Source of the DNA: RSA9 sp036381195
GTDB taxonomy: Bacteria; Gemmatimonadota; Gemmatimonadetes; Longimicrobiales; RSA9
Length of the DNA: 64,000 nt
Direction: 5' to 3'
NCBI GenBank assembly: GCA_036381195.1
Contig: DASVDH010000089.1
Coordinates: forward strand, 13,708 to 77,707
Shown in pieces: positions 57,954 to 64,000 of this stretch; the first letter of the stretch is position 1; each line of letters starts with the position of its first letter. Made by a program: the position numbers and the translations under genes. Below the pieces are notes generated by a model. The model was given only the letters and a program-made list of their open reading frames with translations. It was not told the origin of the DNA and ran no database searches.

Positions 57954-59135
57954 ATGACACTGATGTTGCCGGAGGTCGCCCGGCCTCCGCTCACGCTGCT
58001 GAACGAAGAGGAGCAGATGCTCCGTGAGACGGTGCGCGAATTCGCGGAGCGGGAGCTCGCGCCCCGGGTCCGGGCGATGGACGAGGCCGGGCGCATGGAC
58101 GCGGACCTCATCCCGCAGCTCTTCGAGCTGGGCATCATGGGCGTCGAGATCCCGGAGAGGTGGGGCGGGACCGGCGCCTCGTTCTTCGCGGCGGTGCTGG
58201 CGGTCGAGGAGCTGTCGCGCGTGGACCCGGCGGTGGGCGTCCTGGTGGACGTGCAGAACACGCTGGTCAACAACTGCATCCTGAGGTACGGCAGCGACGC
58301 GCAGAAGGACCGCTACCTCCCGCGCCTCGCGCGTGACACCGTGGGCGCGTACGCGCTGTCGGAGGCGGGGTCGGGGTCGGACGCGTTCGCGCTCGCGACG
58401 CGGGCCACGCCGGAGGACGGGGGCTGGCGGTTGAACGGCCGCAAGATGTGGATCACGAACGGCGGGGAGGCGGGCGTGTTCCTCGTATTCGCGAACGCGC
58501 GGCCGGAGCAGGGCTACCGGGGGATCACCGCGTTCCTGGTGGAGCGTGACTTCCCCGGCGTCACGGTCGGGAAGAAGGAGGACAAGCTCGGGATCCGCGC
58601 CTCCTCGACGGTCGAGCTGATCCTCGATGATGTGCGCGTGCCTGAGGCGAACGTGTTGGGCGCCGTGGGCGCGGGCTACAAGGTCGCGATCGAGACGCTG
58701 AACGAGGGGCGGATCGGCATCGGCGCGCAGATGCTGGGCTTGGCCCAGGGGGCGCTGGACCACACGCTGCGGTACGTGAAGGAGCGGCAGCAGTTCGGGC
58801 GGCCCATCGCGGACTTCCAGGGCGTGCAGTTCCAGCTCGCGCAGATGCGGACGGAGCTGGAGGCGACGCGGCTGCTCGTCTACAACGCCGCGCGGCTGAA
58901 GGACGCGGGCCAGCCGTACCTGGTGGAGGCGGCGATGGCGAAGCTGTACGCGTCGCAGGCGGCGCAGCGGATCGCCTCGCAGTGCATCGATCTCTTCGGC
59001 GGTTACGGCTTCACGCGCGAGTACCCGGTGGAGAAGCTGTACCGCGACGCGAAGATCGGCACGATCTATGAGGGGACCAGCAACATGCAGCTCCAGACGA
59101 TCGCGAAGTACATCCTTCGCCAGGGGGAGCGATGA
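57954..59135 (+). CDS. Acyl-CoA dehydrogenase
   Basis: 393 residues; FAD enzyme oxidising acyl-CoA to enoyl-CoA, first step of beta-oxidation or branched-chain amino-acid breakdown. YALSEAGSGSDA and WITNGG bind FAD; the catalytic Glu373 lies in IYEGTSNMQ, the position used by short/medium-chain and butyryl-CoA dehydrogenases. GGAAGGAGC precedes ATG 57954. Its stop overlaps the next ATG (ATGA). Confidence 0.95.
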   Translation: MTLMLPEVARPPLTLLNEEEQMLRETVREFAERELAPRVRAMDEAGRMDADLIPQLFELGIMGVEIPERWGGTGASFFAAVLAVEELSRVDPAVGVLVDVQNTLVNNCILRYGSDAQKDRYLPRLARDTVGAYALSEAGSGSDAFALATRATPEDGGWRLNGRKMWITNGGEAGVFLVFANARPEQGYRGITAFLVERDFPGVTVGKKEDKLGIRASSTVELILDDVRVPEANVLGAVGAGYKVAIETLNEGRIGIGAQMLGLAQGALDHTLRYVKERQQFGRPIADFQGVQFQLAQMRTELEATRLLVYNAARLKDAGQPYLVEAAMAKLYASQAAQRIASQCIDLFGGYGFTREYPVEKLYRDAKIGTIYEGTSNMQLQTIAKYILRQGER

Positions 59136-61027
59136 GCACGACGACGGCGCAGGTGACGGAGCGCGAGGCGCGCGCGGTCGCGGAAGCGGCGCGCGAGAGC
59201 GAGTGGGCGCTGCCGAGCTTCGTGCGGGAGTTGTTCCTCGGCCGGCTCCGGCTCGACCTGATCCACCCCCATCCGGAGCCCGACGCGGAGTCGGAGGCGC
59301 GGACGGAGGCGTTCCTCGAGAAGCTGCGCGCGTTCCTGGAGAACGAGGTCGACCCGGAGCGGATCGAGCGCGAAGGTCGCGTGCCGCCGGAGGTGCTCGA
59401 CGGCCTGAAGCGGCTGGGCGCGTTCGGGATCAAGATCCCGCGCGAGTACGGCGGGCTGGGGCTGAGCCAGCGGGGCTACAACCGGGCGATCGCCCTCCTG
59501 AGCACGCGCTGTGCCGCGCTGGGCGTGTGGCTTTCCGCGCACCAGTCCATCGGCGTGCCGCAGCCGCTCAAGATGTTCGGCACCGAGGAGCAGAAGAAGA
59601 AGTACCTGCCGCGGCTCGCGCAGGGCGCGGTCTCGGCGTTCGCGCTGACGGAGCCGGACGTGGGCTCGGACCCGGCGCGCCTCAGCGCGACGGCCGACCC
59701 GACGGAGGACGGCAGCGCCTACATCCTGAACGGCGAGAAGCTGTGGTGCACGAACGGGCCGGCCGCCGAGATCATGGTCGTCATGGCGCGGACGCCGGCG
59801 CCGGACGGCAAGGGGCGGCGGGGCATCACGGCCTTCATCGTGGAGACGTCATGGCCGGGCGTGGAGACGGTGCACCGCTGCGAGTTCATGGGGCTGAGGG
59901 GGATCGAGAACGGGGTGATCCGCTTCACGAACGTGCGGGTGCCCAAGGAGAACATCCTGTGGGGACTGGGCAAGGGTCTGAAGCTCGCGCTGATCACCCT
60001 GAACACGGGCCGGCTCACGATCCCGGCCACGTGCGCGGCCGCCGGCAAGTGGTGCCTCCAGGTCTCGCGCCGCTGGAGCGGCGAGCGGCAGCAGTGGGGC
60101 GCGCCGGTCGGCAAGCACGACGCGATCGCGCAGAAGCTGGCCAACATGGCGGCCACGACGTTCGCGATGGAGGCCGTCGCCGAGCTCTCCGCGGCGCTGG
60201 CCGATGCGGGCAAGTCGGACATCCGGCTGGAGGCCGCGATCGCGAAGATGTACAACTCCGAGGCCGCCTGGCGGATCGTGGATGACACGATCCAGATCCG
60301 GGGCGGGCGCGGCTACGAGACGGCCGCTTCGCTCGCGGGCCGAGGCGAGGCGCCGATCCCGGTGGAGCGCGCGATGCGCGACCTGCGCATCAACCTCATC
60401 TTCGAGGGCTCCAGCGAGATCATGCGGCTGTTCATCGCGCGGGAGGCGGTGGACCCGCACCTCCAGCGCGCGGGAGCACTGGTGGACCCGGACGCGCCCG
60501 CGCGCGCGAAGGCGGCCGGCGCGCTGACGCTCGGCCTTCACTTCACCGGCTGGTACCCGAAGCTGTGGCTGGGCTGGGGGCGCTGGCCGCGCTACGGCCA
60601 GTTCGGCCCCCTCGCCCGGCACCTCCGCTACGCGGATCGCGCGGCGAGGCGCCTGGGCCGCACACTGTTCTACGCAATGGCACGCTACGGGCCGGGGCTC
60701 GAGAAGAAGCAGTCCGTGCTGTTCCGGCTGGTGGACGTGGGCGCGGAGCTGTTCGCGATCGCCGCCACCTGCGTGCGGGCCCAGATGCTCGCGCGCTCCG
60801 GCTCCGAGGAGGGCCGGCGGGCCGTCGAGCTGGCGGACCTGTTCTGCCGGGGCGCGCGCCGGCGCATCGCGGCGCGCTTCCGCGAGGTCTTCCGCAATGA
60901 CGACGCCCGCGGGTACCGCGTGGCGCGTGCGGTGCTGGAGGGCAAGCACGCCTGGCTCGAGCGGGGGATCCTGGACGCGCCCGCGGCGCCCGCGGAGGCC
61001 GGCGTGGCTTTGAAGGAAGTGGGCTAA
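59132..61027 (+). CDS. Long acyl-CoA dehydrogenase-family protein (FadE-like)
   Basis: 631 residues, larger than the classic ~390-residue enzyme. The dehydrogenase core lies at about 60-450, with FALTEPDVGSDPARL, WCTNGPAAEIMVVMA and the catalytic-region FEGSSEIMRLFIAREA (Glu at about 425). A C-terminal extension of about 180 residues (LGRTLFYAMARYGPGLEKKQ) is helical, as in very-long-chain-type enzymes. It is coupled to the shorter dehydrogenase, so the two may act on different chain lengths. Confidence 0.92.
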   Translation: MSTTTAQVTEREARAVAEAARESEWALPSFVRELFLGRLRLDLIHPHPEPDAESEARTEAFLEKLRAFLENEVDPERIEREGRVPPEVLDGLKRLGAFGIKIPREYGGLGLSQRGYNRAIALLSTRCAALGVWLSAHQSIGVPQPLKMFGTEEQKKKYLPRLAQGAVSAFALTEPDVGSDPARLSATADPTEDGSAYILNGEKLWCTNGPAAEIMVVMARTPAPDGKGRRGITAFIVETSWPGVETVHRCEFMGLRGIENGVIRFTNVRVPKENILWGLGKGLKLALITLNTGRLTIPATCAAAGKWCLQVSRRWSGERQQWGAPVGKHDAIAQKLANMAATTFAMEAVAELSAALADAGKSDIRLEAAIAKMYNSEAAWRIVDDTIQIRGGRGYETAASLAGRGEAPIPVERAMRDLRINLIFEGSSEIMRLFIAREAVDPHLQRAGALVDPDAPARAKAAGALTLGLHFTGWYPKLWLGWGRWPRYGQFGPLARHLRYADRAARRLGRTLFYAMARYGPGLEKKQSVLFRLVDVGAELFAIAATCVRAQMLARSGSEEGRRAVELADLFCRGARRRIAARFREVFRNDDARGYRVARAVLEGKHAWLERGILDAPAAPAEAGVALKEVG

Positions 61028-61218
61028 GCGCCCGCCGCCGGGCCCGACGCTGGGCGCCGCTCGGCCAGCCGGGGACGGCGCCGCTCGCCGGCCGCGGAGC
61101 GACGCGCCCGCAGCGGCAGGGCCGGCGGCCGCGGCGCCGCGGCGTGCGGCGCGACGGCCTGGCCCGCAGGGGGCGCCGGCGGTGCACCGCCGGCGCCCGG
61201 CACTGGCGGACGGGTCCC

Positions 61219-61247
61219 TTGCGCGTTCCCGGCGTTCGCGCTAGACT
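61219..61247 (+). promoter_or_regulatory. Putative promoter of the AraC-like/TPR pair
   Basis: TTGCGC (61219-61224), 17-base spacer, TAGACT (61242-61247), 42 bases before ATG 61290. Both boxes are only partial matches. Confidence 0.4.
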
Positions 61248-61289
61248 CAGTCCTCGGCAGGTGTCCATCCTTTCCCGTCAGGTTACCCC

Positions 61290-62081
61290 ATGGCCATCGT
61301 AGCCGCTTTGCTTCCCGACCGACTGGACCGGGAGGCGCTACGGAGCGCGGCACCCCCGCACGATGTCGTTTGGGCGGAGTCGTGGCGCGAGCTGTACCGG
61401 CTGGTCCGGAAACGGCCGATCGCCGCAGCCGTGGCGGACATCCACGCCGAGGACCGCAAGGACGGCGTCCTGCGAGTCTACCGCTTCGCCCAGCGGTTCC
61501 CCATCACGCCGCTGATCGTCTGGGGCGAGCTGGACGGCCGCGATCTGTTCCGGTTGGGGAAGGCGGGCGCCTGGGAGGTGGTCTCGTCCCGGGACGCCGA
61601 CGACGAGCACCTGGTGCGCGAGGTGATGCACGCCGCGCTGACGGGCGGGCTCGCGCCGCTGGTGGATGCGCGGTTGCGGGGCCGCGTCGGGGAGGATGGA
61701 CGGGAGCTGGTGCGGTTCGCGGCGGAGCGCATCCCGGACCAGATCCAGGTGCCGGACGTCGCGGAAGCGCACGGCATGTCGGTCTCGACGCTGGAGCGGC
61801 GCTGCGAGCGCTGGGGGCTGCCGACGCCGGGACGCCTGCTCCTGTGGCTACGCGTGCTCTACGGGCTTCGCTGGCTGCTGGAGCCGGGGCGGAGCGTCGA
61901 GTCCGTGGCGTATCAACTCGGCTATTCTTCCGGGGCGGCGTTCCGCCGCGCGATCAAGGCGACGATCGGCGGCCGGCCGACCCCGCTCAGGAGCGAGAAG
62001 GGCCTCGACCGCGCGCTGGACATGTTCGTGGCCGAGTGCCCCGGCGACGGCGTGTACGAGCGACTCACCGCGACTGGATAG
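61290..62081 (+). CDS. AraC-type transcriptional regulator with receiver-like N-terminus
   Basis: 263 residues. The N-terminal ~110 residues have the alternating beta-alpha layout of a response-regulator receiver (AAAVADIHAED, ITPLIVWGELDG), but the usual acidic triad is not clear, so it may be a pseudo-receiver. The C-terminus is an AraC two-helix-turn-helix DNA-binding domain (VAEAHGMSVSTLERRCERWG, then SVESVAYQLGYSSGAAFRRA). A TPR gene starts five bases downstream. Confidence 0.85.
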   Translation: MAIVAALLPDRLDREALRSAAPPHDVVWAESWRELYRLVRKRPIAAAVADIHAEDRKDGVLRVYRFAQRFPITPLIVWGELDGRDLFRLGKAGAWEVVSSRDADDEHLVREVMHAALTGGLAPLVDARLRGRVGEDGRELVRFAAERIPDQIQVPDVAEAHGMSVSTLERRCERWGLPTPGRLLLWLRVLYGLRWLLEPGRSVESVAYQLGYSSGAAFRRAIKATIGGRPTPLRSEKGLDRALDMFVAECPGDGVYERLTATG

Positions 62082-62086
62082 GGCTT

Positions 62087-63385
62087 ATGGCACGTTACGA
62101 CCGTATCGCACCGCTTCCCATGCCCGATCGGGCGCGGGTGTTCCCGGCGTGGTACGCGCTGGCGGATCTCGAGAATCGGGAGCGAGACCCCGAGCTGGCC
62201 CGGCGCGCGAGGCTCCGCTTCCTGGCGCTGCGGCCGGTGCGCCGGCTGCTGCGCCAGGGGATCGACCGGGTTCCGGTGGAGTCGTTCGAGCGGCAGATCG
62301 AGGGGGTCCGCGAGGAGCTGGGACACCTTTCGGCGCGTGACCCCGAGCGGGCGAGCCTGGCCCGGTTCCTCCACCGGATTCGCGAGCGCACGCCCACGGC
62401 GGTGGTGCACGCCACGCTGGAGATGGGCGAAGTGATCGAGTCGAGCGGGCATTACCGGGCGGCGGAGGAGTACTTCCTCACGGCGTTCGAGCTGGCGGAG
62501 GCGTGCGGCCTGGGCGAGGACCAGACGACGGCCTTGCGGCTCGTGGGACGGCTGTGCCGCAAGGCGGCCCGCTGGGACGATGCCGAAGCGTACTATCGCC
62601 AGGCGATCGCGCGGTCCGAGGCGATGGGGCAGCGCCGGCAGTGGGCGCGCGCGATGGACGGACTGGCGATCGCGTACGCGTACCGCGGGAACTATCCCAA
62701 GGCGCGCGTGCTCCTCGAAGAGGTGCTCGAGCGCGGCCGGGCGTGGAAGGATGATTACATCGTCGCGACGGCGCTCAGCAGCCTGAGCACGAACGCGCTC
62801 ACGGCGGGTGACTACGAGCAGGCCCTCGAGTACGGCTGGACCGCGATTGGCCTGATGGACTCCGAGGAAGCGCGGCACCCGATCCTCGGGAACCTGGGCC
62901 GGGCGTTCGCGCAGCTCGGCCTGTTCCGGGCCGCCGAGCGGTGTTACGAGATCATCATCGCCAACGCGCGGGAGGTGGTTCCCCGCAACCAGGCGAAGGC
63001 GGATTACGCCTTGATCGCGGCGGAAGCGGGGAACGTGAAGGAGTTCCGGGCGCGCCGCCAGCGGCTCCTGAACGACGCGGCCGAATGGCGCGACGAGCCG
63101 TGGGTCAGCACCTGGGTCCACCTCCACGTGGGGCGGGCCTGCGTCCTGGTGGGCGACATCGACGACGCGCGGGAGCACCTGCGTACGGCGATCGCCCTTG
63201 CCAGCAAGCACCGCTACAACGAGCAATTGATCCGGGCCGAAGAGACGATCGAGCTCCTCGAAGCAGCAGTGGCGGGCGCCCGGCCGGCGCCGGCTGCCGT
63301 GGGGCAGCCGGGCGCCGTGGCGGTCCGCATTGCCGAGGAAGTGGAAGCGTGCTCTACGGCTGCGCTCGTGCCTGCAACGGCCTGA
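62087..63385 (+). CDS. Tetratricopeptide-repeat protein
   Basis: 432 residues, cytoplasmic by lack of a signal. From about 110 it consists of TPR helices: TLEMGEVIESSGHYRAAEEY, AEAYYRQAIARSEAMGQRRQ, GLAIAYAYRGNYPKARVLLE and GRACVLVGDIDDAREHLRTA. TPR scaffolds bind peptides or proteins. The first 100 residues are helical with basic segments. It follows the AraC-like gene by five bases and converges on a 42-residue lipoprotein gene 15 bases away. It might bind a peptide ligand, but this is untested. Confidence 0.88.
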   Translation: MARYDRIAPLPMPDRARVFPAWYALADLENRERDPELARRARLRFLALRPVRRLLRQGIDRVPVESFERQIEGVREELGHLSARDPERASLARFLHRIRERTPTAVVHATLEMGEVIESSGHYRAAEEYFLTAFELAEACGLGEDQTTALRLVGRLCRKAARWDDAEAYYRQAIARSEAMGQRRQWARAMDGLAIAYAYRGNYPKARVLLEEVLERGRAWKDDYIVATALSSLSTNALTAGDYEQALEYGWTAIGLMDSEEARHPILGNLGRAFAQLGLFRAAERCYEIIIANAREVVPRNQAKADYALIAAEAGNVKEFRARRQRLLNDAAEWRDEPWVSTWVHLHVGRACVLVGDIDDAREHLRTAIALASKHRYNEQLIRAEETIELLEAAVAGARPAPAAVGQPGAVAVRIAEEVEACSTAALVPATA

Positions 63386-63400
63386 GCGCCGCGGCCCGGG

Positions 63401-63529
63401 TCAGTTGTTGTTGTTGTACCCGTCCTCGGCCTGCACGACGTCCGTCGGCGAGTTGGCGCAGGCGGTTGCGAAGGAGGCAGCGGCGAACAGGCTGAGGACG
63501 ACCAGGATGGAACGGAGAGCGCGCGTCAT
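63401..63529 (-). CDS. Tiny secreted lipoprotein (42 residues)
   Basis: A Sec signal (RALRSILVVLSLFAAASFA) with lipobox ATAC (Cys24) precedes only 19 mature residues, ending in four Asn (AEDGYNNNN). CCGGAGGAAGCCCC before the ATG is an excellent ribosome site. It is convergent with the TPR gene. Such a short lipidated peptide could be a signal, a chaperone-like lipopeptide or a spurious product; the strong ribosome site and perfect signal argue for a real gene. Confidence 0.55.
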   Translation of the reverse strand: MTRALRSILVVLSLFAAASFATACANSPTDVVQAEDGYNNNN

Positions 63530-63872
63530 GGGGCTTCCTCCGGGGTCAGAAGGTTTCCATGGGCCGCGGTGTCGCGGCATCGGTGTGTCCATCACGGTAA
63601 TGAGACGCGCGAAGGCCGCCTAAACCTTTCTCCGGCACTTTCGGGCTCTTTTCCGTCAGAATCGCGGCGCACGGTTTCCCCTCACAGATTGCCGATCCGG
63701 AGCGGCCTCCGCCGGCCGAAGCCCCGAAGCGGCCCCACCCGGGTCGCGCCGATGCCCGCCCTCGCGCCGGCGCGAGAGCGGGACGCCCCCGTCGGCGCGC
63801 GCGGCGCCGCCCGCCGCCCGGGGGCACACGAGGGGCGGCCAGTGCGGCGCCGCGCCGCGGCCCGGCGCGCGT
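63530..63872. other. Promoter region of the tiny lipoprotein gene
   Basis: 343 bases between the tiny lipoprotein start and the stop of a gene cut by the window edge. No ORF is supported. An AT-richer patch (63619-63660) read on the minus strand has GAAA-type tracts about every 10-12 bases, resembling a curved or UP-like element. I could not assign a -10. Confidence 0.45.
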
Positions 63873-64000
63873 TCAGGACAGGACGTCCCGCTCGCCGGCA
63901 GCGACTTCCCGGACCCAGAGCTGGTAGTCGATGGCCGCGGCGAGGGCGGCTTCGATGCTGCGGACAACGTCGGTTTCGCCGACCTCGCGGCGTGCGCGCT
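63873..64000 (-). CDS. 3' end of a gene continuing past the window
   Basis: Reading in from the right edge, a minus-strand frame ends with the TGA at 63875-63873. The last 40 or so residues include REVGETDVVRSIEAALAAAI and YQLWVREVAAGERDVLS. This has normal composition, unlike the shadows, so it is probably the C-terminus of a real protein. Family not recognised. Confidence 0.5.
   Translation of the reverse strand, partial: RARREVGETDVVRSIEAALAAAIDYQLWVREVAAGERDVLS

Overview
The window is a very GC-rich stretch of bacterial chromosome with densely packed genes. I see no rRNA, tRNA, CRISPR array, insertion sequence, integrase or phage gene. A GWxTD-domain protein, Omp85-like proteins, many Sec lipoproteins and short RpoD-like sigma factors suggest a Gram-negative, diderm, probably aerobic organism. 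Gemmatimonadota or a close relative fits best, but that is an inference from gene content, not from a marker gene.

Layout. 0-5 kb: an Asp/Arg-repeat lipoprotein, an FmdB-type zinc ribbon and an overlapping cobalamin/siderophore ABC operon (btuF-btuC-btuD). 5-9 kb: a DUF4382 lipoprotein, RsgA, a first RpoD-like sigma factor, a small lipoprotein and a PP2C phosphatase. 9-16 kb: an HD hydrolase, ATP-type PEP carboxykinase, an Omp85-like outer-membrane protein and an amidohydrolase. 16-21 kb: a sugar ABC transporter. 21-27.5 kb: a LURP-one-like protein, a lipoprotein, then a run of CDF transporter, methyltransferase, FAD oxidoreductase, SRPBCC protein and ketoacyl synthase. The last four overlap by 4 bases each and look like an uncharacterised biosynthetic unit. 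28-35 kb: an Asp/Phe-rich surface beta-barrel, DUF4126 and AhpD-like proteins, a second RpoD-like sigma factor behind a strong promoter and an intrinsic terminator, an outer-membrane protein and SSB.

36-44.9 kb (minus strand): DNA polymerase I, cold shock protein, polyprenol/diacylglycerol-kinase-like protein, Slt transglycosylase, GWxTD protein and a TolQ/ExbB-type protein. 44.9-56 kb (minus strand): a peptide ABC transporter, a LipM-type lipoyl-assembly enzyme, and the glycine cleavage proteins GcvPB, GcvPA and GcvH with an MBL-fold hydrolase between the two P subunits. GcvH is the lipoyl acceptor on which GcvPA/PB act, and the LipM-like enzyme would modify it. gcvT is not in the window. 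56-64 kb: a lone histidine-kinase dimerisation domain, an eIF-2B-like protein, two acyl-CoA dehydrogenases, and an AraC-type regulator plus TPR protein facing a 42-residue lipoprotein.

Three regulatory themes recur. Several genes without a Shine-Dalgarno have a TAnnnT box 6-8 bases before the start codon, suggesting leaderless mRNAs. Many intergenic regions carry short tandem repeats (19, 38, about 60 and 61 bp). A 16-base hairpin-forming motif recurs at gene 3' ends.
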